NCBI GenBank assembly: GCA_003426165.1
Contig: QUAH01000002.1
Coordinates: forward strand, 217,621-281,620
Reading direction: 5' to 3'
From: Candidatus Saccharicenans subterraneus
Lineage (GTDB): Bacteria > Acidobacteriota > Aminicenantia > Aminicenantales > Saccharicenantaceae
DNA: 64,000 nt
Made by a program: the position numbers and the translations under genes. Shown here one piece after another: positions 1-8,013 of this stretch (position 1 is the first letter of the stretch; the number at the start of each line of letters is the position of its first letter). The notes under the pieces are model-generated. The model searched no databases. It was not told the DNA's origin and was given only the letters and a program-made list of their open reading frames with translations.

Positions 1-1234
1 ACCCGGTATTTCCCAAGGCTGAGACTGTCTCAAAAAATAGCGACAAGAACGGGATCTTTTCTGTTCTGGTTAAGATTAAAACATCAATAATAATCACGGA
101 AAGGGACAGGGCCAGAACCAGATAAGCTTTTCTTATTATCTCGTCTGGGACATGGCGTTTAAATAAATTCACCTGTTCCTGTGACCTGAGTTGTGACCTT
201 GTTGATAGAGCTATGATTCCAAGAGTGGTCGTTTTTATTCCTCCGCCGGTACTTCCAGGAGAGGCCCCAATGAACATCAACATCATGATTATGATTAGTG
301 AGGTTACCGACATTCCGCCAATATTTATTGTATTAAAACCATCCGTGGTGGAAGCCGAAACAGCTTGAAACATAGATGAGGTGAGATTTTGAAAACTTCC
401 TCTATCCGCTGGCCAGGTTTCTGAGAAATAAATTATAGCTGTCGCTGAAAAAATAATGACCAGGGTCACAAAAATAGCCAGCCGAGTATGAACGGATAGC
501 CTCTTCGCCTTGCGCTTTTTAATCCTGTCTCCAATCCGATAAACAAATTCAGAAAGCACAAAAAACCCGATGGCCCCGAAAAGCGAAGTTATGCTGATCA
601 CTGCATTGATTAGAATATTGCTCTGGTAAGAGGCCAGGCTATCGGAAAACAAAGAAAATCCAGCCGTACAAAAAGCCGAAACAGAATGGAATATTCCAAA
701 ATATATGGCTTTGGGAAGTGGAAATTGTCGAGCCCAAAAACCGGTAAGAATTATCCCGGCTACAAATTCAAAAAAAATCGTCAGAACAATAACACTCCTG
801 AAGAAATGGCTGTTGTTTCCAGGCTGGGCACCAGCCAGCGATTCTGCGGCCAGAAGATGGCTCTTGATCGAAAGCCTTCTTTTGAGAAAAACTGCCAGCC
901 AGACTACAATTGCCATGTATCCAATTCCGCCTACCTGGAAATCTATCAGAAGAACGATTTGGCCGAAAAGAGAATAATCCCGGCTGATGTCAACGGGGGT
1001 GAGGCCCGTCGTGCTGATTCCAGAGGTCGCTACAAAAAGAGAATCAATGAACGGCTGCGAACGGTGGGCGGCAGAAGATAGGGGAAGCATGAACAATCCA
1101 GTAAAGACCAGAATGGTTAAAAGGTATCCAAGGACGAGCTTCTGGACAGTGCTTAACCTTTTTAGCGAGAAAAAAGTCTCCTTCTCTTCCCTGCTCGCTA
1201 AAGCCGGGTGTTTTTCTGTGATCAGCCATTCCAT
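1..1234 (-). CDS. TrkH/KtrB-family potassium uptake channel subunit, 3' end beyond window
   Basis: Membrane subunit of a Trk/Ktr-type K+ uptake system, read on the minus strand with no stop before the window edge. The translation begins MEWLITEKHPAL and contains the pseudo-fourfold pore signatures of this superfamily: TSGISTTGL (first P-loop), SAFCTAGFS (second), SASTTDGFN (third), the GASPGSTGGG stretch after the third loop, and the start of the fourth loop (SALGNTG) at the edge. DFQVGGIGYM is also typical. The ATG at 1234 is preceded by a GAGGT-type ribosome site. It lies 152 bp downstream of kdpE in the same direction, so it is probably regulated by, or co-transcribed with, that two-component system. 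No TrkA/KtrA nucleotide-binding partner is visible; it may lie left of the window. KtrB versus TrkH cannot be settled from the fragment. Confidence 0.93.
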   Translation of the reverse strand, partial: MEWLITEKHPALASREEKETFFSLKRLSTVQKLVLGYLLTILVFTGLFMLPLSSAAHRSQPFIDSLFVATSGISTTGLTPVDISRDYSLFGQIVLLIDFQVGGIGYMAIVVWLAVFLKRRLSIKSHLLAAESLAGAQPGNNSHFFRSVIVLTIFFEFVAGIILTGFWARQFPLPKAIYFGIFHSVSAFCTAGFSLFSDSLASYQSNILINAVISITSLFGAIGFFVLSEFVYRIGDRIKKRKAKRLSVHTRLAIFVTLVIIFSATAIIYFSETWPADRGSFQNLTSSMFQAVSASTTDGFNTINIGGMSVTSLIIIMMLMFIGASPGSTGGGIKTTTLGIIALSTRSQLRSQEQVNLFKRHVPDEIIRKAYLVLALSLSVIIIDVLILTRTEKIPFLSLFFETVSALGNTG

Positions 1235-1386
1235 CTTAAAGACCTCATCCTTATTATCAAACTCAGGGTTGAAATTGCTTGATGATCGATTCTATTTAGG
1301 TTGCTACCATCATTAAAATTCTACGCCCTAATCTGAAATAGACAAGTCAAAAAAGCGTCAATATTTGGGGGACTGATAGGATAGGT

Positions 1387-2094
1387 TTAGATGCCCGAAC
1401 GAAGCCTGTAGCCGACGCCAGGTTCGGTTATTATGAATGCCGGACGCTCGGGGTTTGGTTCTATTTTGTTTCGCAGATTGCTTATCGTCACCCGAAGGAG
1501 ATGATCAACTCCTTCAAAGCTCTCATCTTTGTTCCATATCTCTCTCAATATCTGTTGGTGGGTTACCACCCGGCCCTCATTCCTGATCAGCAACCGCAAG
1601 ATATCATACTCTGTTGGGGTGAGATGAACCTCCGTTCCTTTAACTTCCACCAGGCGCCTATCAAAATCTACAGATAAATCCGCGCAGCGGAAGATCCCTG
1701 TCTGCTCCCATGAGCTGCCACGGCGAAGAACAGCCCGCAGTCTGGCCAGGAGCTCTTCTATATGAAAAGGCTTGGTAAGATAATCATCCGCCCCCGCGTC
1801 CAGAGCTGCAATTTTATCGGTTTCATCTTCCCTGACTGAAAGTATGATGATGGGGGTTGAAGCCTTCTCACGCACTTTGCGGATAACCTCTATTCCATCT
1901 ATATCTGGAAGGCCAAGATCCAGGATCAGAATATCCGGATGAAAGGAGAAGAAAAGCTCGATGGCTTTCCCAGCATTTTCTGCCTCTAATACATCATATC
2001 CATAACTGCTCAGAGCAGCTGTCAAGAAGCGGCGGATTGATTTCTCATCATCCACCACCAGCGCCTTGAGTCGCTTCTTAACGTGCCTTTTCAT
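1387..2094 (-). CDS. kdpE: KdpE-type OmpR-family response regulator
   Basis: DNA-binding response regulator of 235 residues. The receiver domain (about 9-122) has the acidic pair D15/D16, phospho-acceptor D59 in ILDLGLPD and K108 in YLTKPF. The stretch LSVREDETDKIAALDAGADD is close to classical KdpE. A winged-helix OmpR/PhoB output domain follows (about 135-232, ending EPGVGYRLR). The start codon overlaps the stop of the upstream kinase by 4 bp (ATGA), so the pair is translationally coupled. Family knowledge: KdpE normally activates the kdpFABC potassium pump; here the visible neighbour is a Trk/Ktr channel, suggesting a rewired target. Length is normal for the family. Confidence 0.93.
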   Translation of the reverse strand: MKRHVKKRLKALVVDDEKSIRRFLTAALSSYGYDVLEAENAGKAIELFFSFHPDILILDLGLPDIDGIEVIRKVREKASTPIIILSVREDETDKIAALDAGADDYLTKPFHIEELLARLRAVLRRGSSWEQTGIFRCADLSVDFDRRLVEVKGTEVHLTPTEYDILRLLIRNEGRVVTHQQILREIWNKDESFEGVDHLLRVTISNLRNKIEPNPERPAFIITEPGVGYRLRSGI

Positions 2095-3596
2095 GGCAAT
2101 TTAACACCGGCCCTATTTACGGGAATATTGATAATAACAGAGGTTCCGATATTTTCCTTGCTTTCTATCCAGATCCGGCCGCCGTGAAGCTCAACAATTC
2201 CCCGGCAAATTGATAAACCGAGCCCCGTTCCCTGAACGTGCCCTGTTTTTTCAACCCTATAAAATTTATCAAACACGCGTTCTAAATCTCTGGCGGGGAT
2301 TCCATATCCATGATCTATCACCCTTATTTCCAGATATCCGTTTTCGGTCTTAGCCACTATTTCTATTGATGAATCAGGTGGAGAATATTTGGCGGCATTA
2401 TCGATTATGTTAACCAGAACCTTGGTCATCAAGAAAAAATCAACGCTCACTTCACCGATCTCTTTCGAAATTTCAACTCGGACCTGCCGACCGTTCAGTC
2501 TTTCTTTTAATTCTTCTAAAGCCACGCCAATAATTTCCCGGAGATCACAGGGCTGATAGTTAACTTTGAGAGCACCAGCTTCTATTCGAGCCATGTCCAA
2601 TAAATGGCCGACATAGCGATTCATCCGGACAGACTCTTCATAGGCTGTTTCAATCAATTCCTGCCGGACCGATAAAGCGAGCTTTTTTTCCTTTCTGAGG
2701 AGACTGCTCAAGCTTCCGGTAATGGATACCAGCGGTGTCTTCAAATCATGGGAGATAGAACTGAGAAGAGCTGAATGAAGCTTCTCTTTCTCGTGAAGAA
2801 GCTCTATCTGGCGGTTTTCCTCAAGAAGCTTGATGCGTTCAATGGCCAGAGCGGCTTGATTGGCTATGGCCTCAAGCATCCTTACCTTCTCGGGACCGAG
2901 CTCATTATTCTCGTCCTGACCAAAAGAAATGACCCCGATAATCTTGCCGCTGGCCCGCATGGGCACATACCTGAACCCCGATTCTGCAAATAGTCCTGCT
3001 TTGCTTTTGCCGGCTCGCTCGCCACAAAGAATCTGGCTGACGACAGTTATTTCATGCTCATCTTCGGGCCTGGATGGACCTGAATTCCAGGATTTTACTG
3101 ATTCACCTTCCCGGAGATAGACGGTTAAATCAGAATCCGATATTTTTTTAATATGGAAAAGAATGACCTGAACAGCCTTTTCCAGGGAAAGTGCCCCGGC
3201 CAGGTCCCGGCTTAAATCATACAGAGCCACCGTCTGGACTTCGCGGTTTCTCGCTTCAATTGCCCTCTCCCTCATTTTTGAAGCCAGTTCACTGATCACT
3301 ATTCCCACGACCAATAAGCCAGCAAATGTAAGCAGATATTGTGTATCGGCAACAGTGAGGGTAAAACGAGGAGGAACAAAAAGGAAATCAAAAGTGATAA
3401 CGCTTATGACCGCGGTGAAAATTGAAGGCCCCCGACCCCAGAGGTTAGCTGAAATAATCACCGCCAGAAGATATAGCATCACCAGGTTAGTTGGATTAAA
3501 GTACCTCTGAACAAACTCTCCCAGGAGAGACATTAGGGCAACCAAACCTGAGCTAAATAAATAGCCGTAATATCGATACTTTTTCAGTTTGTTCAT
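2091..3596 (-). CDS. Short KdpD-like sensor histidine kinase
   Basis: Membrane histidine kinase of 501 residues. In order: DUF4118-type membrane domain with about four helices (residues 12-105, ending in the typical FLFVPPRFTLTVADTQYLL block), a GAF-like domain (about 120-255), a HisKA dimerisation helix with H283 in SISHDLKTP, and an HATPase domain with N box NIIDNAAKYS, G1 DHGYGIP and G2 GTGLGLS. Full KdpD carries about 390 extra N-terminal residues (KdpD osmosensitive domain plus Usp-like domain). These are absent and no in-frame remnant is seen upstream, so this is the C-terminal half used as a stand-alone sensor. It probably senses K+ or turgor and phosphorylates the overlapping KdpE. 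No strong Shine-Dalgarno was seen before the ATG at 3596. Confidence 0.9.
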   Translation of the reverse strand: MNKLKKYRYYGYLFSSGLVALMSLLGEFVQRYFNPTNLVMLYLLAVIISANLWGRGPSIFTAVISVITFDFLFVPPRFTLTVADTQYLLTFAGLLVVGIVISELASKMRERAIEARNREVQTVALYDLSRDLAGALSLEKAVQVILFHIKKISDSDLTVYLREGESVKSWNSGPSRPEDEHEITVVSQILCGERAGKSKAGLFAESGFRYVPMRASGKIIGVISFGQDENNELGPEKVRMLEAIANQAALAIERIKLLEENRQIELLHEKEKLHSALLSSISHDLKTPLVSITGSLSSLLRKEKKLALSVRQELIETAYEESVRMNRYVGHLLDMARIEAGALKVNYQPCDLREIIGVALEELKERLNGRQVRVEISKEIGEVSVDFFLMTKVLVNIIDNAAKYSPPDSSIEIVAKTENGYLEIRVIDHGYGIPARDLERVFDKFYRVEKTGHVQGTGLGLSICRGIVELHGGRIWIESKENIGTSVIINIPVNRAGVKLP

Positions 3597-3840
3597 GATT
3601 ATTGGTGGGAAAGCATTAAATGCGCTTTTGCGGACAAGATTACTTCTTTGGTCTCAGCCTGATCGCCCTGGCCGGTTTTCCAACTAAGTATAGTCTCAGC
3701 CATTACAGAAGTCAAACTGACGACCTGGGCATATCTTATTAAACAGCATCAACTTATCGCCCATTTTGTAGCAATTAATTTAAAATCACGGTATCTTAAA
3801 ATGATTAGATATTATTAACCATGAGCTTTAAGGAGCCACA

Positions 3841-4818
3841 ATGATAGAAAAAATAAGGTGGGGAATTCTGGGCTGCGCGGCCATCGCCGAAAAGGCCTTT
3901 ATCCCGGCCCTAAAAAAATCGAAGCGGGCTGAACTCCTGGCCATCGCATCGCGAGACTGGTCAAAGGCCAGGGCCTGGGCTGATAAGTTTGGAATAAAAA
4001 AGGCTTATGGCTCTTATGATGAGTTGCTGGCTGACCCGGAGATCGAGACGGTTTACAATCCCCTGCCCAACCACCTGCACCACCCCCTGACCATGGCCGC
4101 CCTGAGAGCCGGAAAGCATGTCCTGTGCGAAAAGCCGCTGGGCCTGACCGCGGCCGAAGTTAAAGAGATGTTCACCGAAGCGGAAAGGCAGAAATGCCTG
4201 GTGATGGAAGGCTTCATGTACCGGTTTCACCCGCGACTGGCCAGAGCCCTGGAGCTTTTGCGGGACGGATTAATCGGAGAGCCGCGCCTGGTGCGCTCTA
4301 CCTTCGCCTTTATCTTCGACCGGGACCGCGGCAATTACCGCTGGTCGCCCGAAATGGGCGGCGGTGCGCTCTATGATGTCGGTTGCTATACCATAAATGC
4401 GGCCCGGCTGGTGTTTAAAACTGAGCCAGAAAAAATTTCAGCCACTGCCCATCTTGACGAACAAACCGGAATCGACCTGACCTCTTCTCTCCTCTGCACA
4501 TTTCCCGGTGATCGCCAGGCCCTGTTGACCTGCAGCTTTGAACTGGAATTCCAGAGCAGCCTGGAAATAGCCGGAAGCCTGGGGCGGATTGTCCTGGACC
4601 GGGCTTTCTCAGCCAAGCACTTCGAGACCGAAATCCAGATCACCCGGGGCCAGAAAACCGAGCTGATAAAATTCCCCCCGGCTGACCAGTTCCTGCTGAT
4701 GATTGAGCACTTCGGGGAGGCAATCCAGGGCCGGACCCGGCCCCTCCTCGATTTTCAGGATTCTTACGGCAACGCCCTGGCTATCGAAGAGGCGCTCAGG
4801 CAAATCCGGGCAAAATAG
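3841..4818 (+). CDS. Gfo/Idh/MocA-family NAD(P)-dependent oxidoreductase
   Basis: Cytoplasmic sugar- or polyol-type dehydrogenase of 325 residues. The N-terminal Rossmann fold has WGILGCAAIAEKAF (7-20), the NPLPNHLH strand (73-80) and the catalytic EKP motif at 97-99 (CEKPLGLT). The C-terminal half carries the family alpha/beta domain with GGGALYDVGCYTINAAR, as in the trans-1,2-dihydrobenzene-1,2-diol dehydrogenase and glucose-fructose oxidoreductase branch. Start is the ATG at 3841 with AAGGAG just upstream. It is transcribed away from the kdpD promoter region and ends 27 bp before the convergent GH172 gene. The substrate cannot be told; the neighbouring glycosidase and aldo/keto reductase make a carbohydrate role likely (inference). 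Confidence 0.9.
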   Translation: MIEKIRWGILGCAAIAEKAFIPALKKSKRAELLAIASRDWSKARAWADKFGIKKAYGSYDELLADPEIETVYNPLPNHLHHPLTMAALRAGKHVLCEKPLGLTAAEVKEMFTEAERQKCLVMEGFMYRFHPRLARALELLRDGLIGEPRLVRSTFAFIFDRDRGNYRWSPEMGGGALYDVGCYTINAARLVFKTEPEKISATAHLDEQTGIDLTSSLLCTFPGDRQALLTCSFELEFQSSLEIAGSLGRIVLDRAFSAKHFETEIQITRGQKTELIKFPPADQFLLMIEHFGEAIQGRTRPLLDFQDSYGNALAIEEALRQIRAK

Positions 4819-4844
4819 CAGCACCTCTTTCTCATCAGTTATCT

Positions 4845-6425
4845 TCAGGATAGGAGCTTACGCTTCTTCAGCCAGCGCTCACGCAACCTCACCGAATCCA
4901 ATCCCAGGTAGTTGCCCTTAGACATGATATTCCTGCCCGCGTTTTCAAAGCGCAGGGTGTGCTTGCCCGGGGCCAGCTTGAAGCTCCCGAGGTAGATATC
5001 CTTAACCTTGAGGACGGGCGAATAAAAATCAAACTCGGTCAGCTTGGGGCTGGCCATGTAATCTTCGGGCTGGCGGACGTTCTTCCCATCCAGGTAGACG
5101 CGGTAAATCCCGTAATCATCGGCGTAGGTGCACCTCAGGATGAGCCCGCGGTATTCTTCTTTCTTGACTTCAAACTCAACTTCAAGGATGGGTTCGGCCG
5201 AGGCCGGCCTGAAGAGCAGTTGCCCTTCGCCCGTCCAGTCATAGCCTTTCTGAAGTTCGACCACTGCCGGCGAGTGTTTGGCGGTGGCCAGGAGCGTTTT
5301 TCCCTCAAAGATTATATCCAGGTTGGGCAGAATTCTTTTCTCCAGCGGCGGCAACCTGGTGAAACGCTTGGGCTGTCCCACCTGGTACCAGAAAGCCACC
5401 GTGGCGATATCGTCCTCGCGTTCCACGTGGCCTTCCACCTTGCCGCTTTCGGTTTCATCTTCGGTTATCCAGCCGGTGTGCTCAATCTCGAAGCGCAACG
5501 ACCTGGAAAACCTGACCGGGTCGGCGATATGCCAGCGATAGAGGCAGTACTCGGTGCCCAGGTCCTCAAAATCGCTGCTCATGTAGGTACAGCCAAAATA
5601 GGGAAACTGGGTTTCGTTCAGGCCCCAGGCCATCAGGAAATAGTCTTCGGTGCCCGTGCCCTGGATGGTCGGCTTGGTATCGCCATCAATGTAGAAGCGG
5701 GCATCGCCCTCGCCAAACCAGAACGGGCTGCGGGAACGAACCGACATGACCGTTCCCACGTAGTGCCCCTGGCCCTCAGCTTCCAGGATCAGGTAATCGC
5801 GGCCAGCCTTCTCCGGGAATTCGTTCCGGTACTGGGCGCAGAAGTAGGGAGTGCTGTCCGGAAGCGCGGGTTCTTCGGTATAGTCAATGTGGTAGTAGAA
5901 GCTTCGGACATTCTTGGCCGGGCTCTCGTTGGTCACGGTGATCAGGGCCCGCTTATAAAAGGGCATCGGCCAGTAGCAGTTGTAGCCGTCGCCGCTTTCC
6001 ACCTGGACGGGAAGCGACTTGAGCTCCAGGCGGTAGCCGAAGCCGGCTCCAAAGAAATCTCCGATGGGAGCTTCCACCGCCGGCTCCGTGGCTCCATCCC
6101 AGTACATCCGCAACACGATTTCATCGGGGCGGGCCGAGCCGGCCGCTTCCAGCCAGTTGGGTCGGGCCTCGTTAAAGGTGAGCCAGATGTGGCGGATAAC
6201 TCCGGGCCCCTGGATATCAGCCAGGACTTTGGTCTCCCCGGGAGCGATGATTTTAATCCGGTCGGCGTTGCTGTTGAGGTTGGGGTCAGAGGAAGTGATG
6301 GCCCGGGAGCGTCCTTTTTTAATCTGCAGCAGGTCCCCCAGGTCCTGGCTCCAGGCAGCTGAAGCCAGGTTTATAACGATGACCGAGCAAATTAGAAAAA
6401 TCGGGAGAACATTCTTTCCTCTCAT
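4845..6425 (-). CDS. GH172 (DUF2961) family secreted glycoside hydrolase
   Basis: Exported enzyme of 526 residues. I start it at the ATG at 6425 because a strong AAGGAGGAAAT site precedes it and the protein then opens with a signal peptide (about 1-26, ...SAAWSQ); an in-frame start at 6533 would bury the signal. The central region has the DUF2961 hallmarks: APIGDFFGAGFG, the GDGYNCYWPMPF block and GTGTEDYF with E260, the motif that supplies a catalytic acid in characterised GH172 enzymes (difructose dianhydride I synthase/hydrolase and arabinofuranosidases). The C-terminal about 130 residues look like a beta-sandwich (GSFKLAPGKHTLRFENAG). It is convergent with the Gfo/Idh gene and upstream neighbours are other probable sugar enzymes. 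Substrate unknown; an alpha-furanoside is the family-based guess. Confidence 0.85.
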   Translation of the reverse strand: MRGKNVLPIFLICSVIVINLASAAWSQDLGDLLQIKKGRSRAITSSDPNLNSNADRIKIIAPGETKVLADIQGPGVIRHIWLTFNEARPNWLEAAGSARPDEIVLRMYWDGATEPAVEAPIGDFFGAGFGYRLELKSLPVQVESGDGYNCYWPMPFYKRALITVTNESPAKNVRSFYYHIDYTEEPALPDSTPYFCAQYRNEFPEKAGRDYLILEAEGQGHYVGTVMSVRSRSPFWFGEGDARFYIDGDTKPTIQGTGTEDYFLMAWGLNETQFPYFGCTYMSSDFEDLGTEYCLYRWHIADPVRFSRSLRFEIEHTGWITEDETESGKVEGHVEREDDIATVAFWYQVGQPKRFTRLPPLEKRILPNLDIIFEGKTLLATAKHSPAVVELQKGYDWTGEGQLLFRPASAEPILEVEFEVKKEEYRGLILRCTYADDYGIYRVYLDGKNVRQPEDYMASPKLTEFDFYSPVLKVKDIYLGSFKLAPGKHTLRFENAGRNIMSKGNYLGLDSVRLRERWLKKRKLLS

Positions 6426-6586
6426 GGTCGATTTCCTCCTTCCGTTAAGAAGCAGATTAACTTCCTGCCTAATATATGCCAAACAGAAGACGGGTAGCAA
6501 CCAGGAGGAATCCTGCTTAAGAGGACAGGCCACTGATAAAGCGCGAGCGAGGTATCTCTTTTTTCTTATTCAGGTATGAATCAATT

Positions 6587-7801
6587 TCAGCCAAAGAATT
6601 CTGCCGGGACCGATTTTAACCTGTTGATATCAACCAGGCGGTCGTGCACGTCGAACTTCAAAGCACAGTTGACAGAACAGCTGGAACAACCGGCGCAGGG
6701 ATTGTCGGGCAGGTTGAGTGAGCTAACCAGCTCGTGGGCCGCGGCCAGGTTCTTGTAGCCGTAGGCATACATGTAGGCCCGCATCATCTCGGGAATGGGC
6801 AGGGCCTTCGGGCACTGCGGGACACAGCGCTCGCAGCCCTGGCAGTACAGCCCGGCCAGGTTCTGGGTTTCGCCCATCTTCAGGTCGTAGAGCTCTTCGG
6901 GAGTCAGCTTCAGGTCCTTGACCACTTCCAGGTTGCTCTTGAGCTGGTCAAAGGTGGTCATTCCAGGAATGGAGGTGGTCAGGTTGGGGTTCTGCATGGC
7001 CCACTTCAGGGCAGCCTTGGTGTTAATGGGCTGGGTGCGCTGCTTATCCCAGAAGGCCCCGGCCATGGTCTTCATGGCCACCAGGCCAATACCGGCTGCG
7101 GCCGCCTCGGCCATGGCCGCATCCAGCTCCTTGATATTTTCCTTCCTGAAATTATAGGCCGTAAGCACCACGTCGTAGATCCTGGCTTCCAGGGCCGCCC
7201 GGATTACTTCGTGCTCGTTGGAGTGAGTGGAGACGCCGATGAAGCGCGCCTTGCCTGATTTCTTAACCTGTTCCATGACCTTGAGGTTTTCCTCGGCCAG
7301 GACATTGTCGCGCTTGCTAAGGTTGTGGAGGTAGAGAATATCCACGTATTCCAGGCCAAGGCGCTGCAGGGAGATATCCACCATTTCCAGGAACCTCTCG
7401 CCCTCGCGGACCTTGGTAGCGATGAAATAGCTATCCCTCGGCCGGCCCTTGAGCACCTGGCCGATGATCTCCTCGTTGCGGCCACGCTGGTAACCGTGGG
7501 CGGTGTCCAGGTGGACCAGGCCCGAGTCCAGGGCCGCGCGCACCAGCTCCGGGTTATCGGAATTCATGACTCCCATTGAGACCACGGGCAGGACGACGCC
7601 GGTTCGACCCAGGGTCCGGTAGATAAAGCCTTCGCGGCGTCCGCCCGGCGGTTGAGGTCCGGAAGCAGTTGCCGCTTGTTTTTTCGTATCCTGTTTTTTC
7701 TTCTTGTCGTCAGCTAAAAGCAGGCCGGTGGCCCCGGTTGTCACCAGGCCGGTTAAACCGACCTTCAAAAAATCGCGCCGGTTGAGGGCAGACTTCTTCA
7801 T
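6587..7801 (-). CDS. Tat-exported aldo/keto reductase with C-terminal double 4Fe-4S domain
   Basis: Start chosen at the ATG at 7801, which follows AAGGAGGAGAGC; the longer reading from 7819 adds six residues only. The protein has 404 residues. N-terminus MKKSALNRRDFLKVG is a twin-arginine signal followed by a hydrophobic stretch. The aldo/keto reductase barrel (about 60-330) shows the tetrad D99, Y104, K130 and H159. The C-terminal about 70 residues contain two cysteine sets, CQGCERCVPQCPKA and CAGCSSCSVNCA, typical of 4Fe-4S clusters. It would be folded in the cytoplasm with its cofactors and exported. The substrate and electron partner are unknown. It follows the GH172 gene's promoter region on the same strand but with 161 bp between, so co-transcription is uncertain. 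Confidence 0.9.
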   Translation of the reverse strand: MKKSALNRRDFLKVGLTGLVTTGATGLLLADDKKKKQDTKKQAATASGPQPPGGRREGFIYRTLGRTGVVLPVVSMGVMNSDNPELVRAALDSGLVHLDTAHGYQRGRNEEIIGQVLKGRPRDSYFIATKVREGERFLEMVDISLQRLGLEYVDILYLHNLSKRDNVLAEENLKVMEQVKKSGKARFIGVSTHSNEHEVIRAALEARIYDVVLTAYNFRKENIKELDAAMAEAAAAGIGLVAMKTMAGAFWDKQRTQPINTKAALKWAMQNPNLTTSIPGMTTFDQLKSNLEVVKDLKLTPEELYDLKMGETQNLAGLYCQGCERCVPQCPKALPIPEMMRAYMYAYGYKNLAAAHELVSSLNLPDNPCAGCSSCSVNCALKFDVHDRLVDINRLKSVPAEFFG

Positions 7802-7855
7802 GCTCTCCTCCTTTTCCATCCAGCTTACCCGATTCCCCCCTTCCAGTCAACAACA

Positions 7856-7877
7856 GGGGACACCTGCTGGTGTCCCC
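7856..7877. repeat. GGGGACACC / GGTGTCCCC hairpin, copy 1
   Basis: Perfect 9-bp inverted repeat with a 4-nt loop (arms 7856-7864 and 7869-7877), followed by four T residues on the plus strand. It lies between divergently transcribed genes (aldo/keto reductase on minus, amidohydrolase on plus), where a terminator is not expected. A second copy lies 52 bp further on. It could be a REP-like palindrome or an attenuator. Confidence 0.7.
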
Positions 7878-7929
7878 TTTTCCGCTCGTTTTTCGCTTCT
7901 TTTCTCGGGGGGACCTCCCCACAAAAAAT

Positions 7930-7951
7930 GGGGACACCTTCAAGTGTCCCC
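7930..7951. repeat. GGGGACAC / GTGTCCCC hairpin, copy 2
   Basis: Perfect 8-bp inverted repeat (arms 7930-7937 and 7944-7951, loop 6 nt) preceded by an A-run and followed by five T residues, so it could act as a terminator or attenuator on either strand. It shares its arm sequence with copy 1. It lies 62 bp upstream of the amidohydrolase start. Confidence 0.7.
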
Positions 7952-8013
7952 TTTTTCCTTATTGTAAATGTTTCGAAATAAGTCTATCCTGATTTTCAAA
8001 AGGAGAGCCAAAG

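Noticed and set aside
4959..6362. 467-codon open frame on the plus strand opposite the GH172 gene
   Set aside because: GC-rich antisense shadow; the minus strand has signal peptide, RBS and GH172 motifs, while this translation has no recognisable features.
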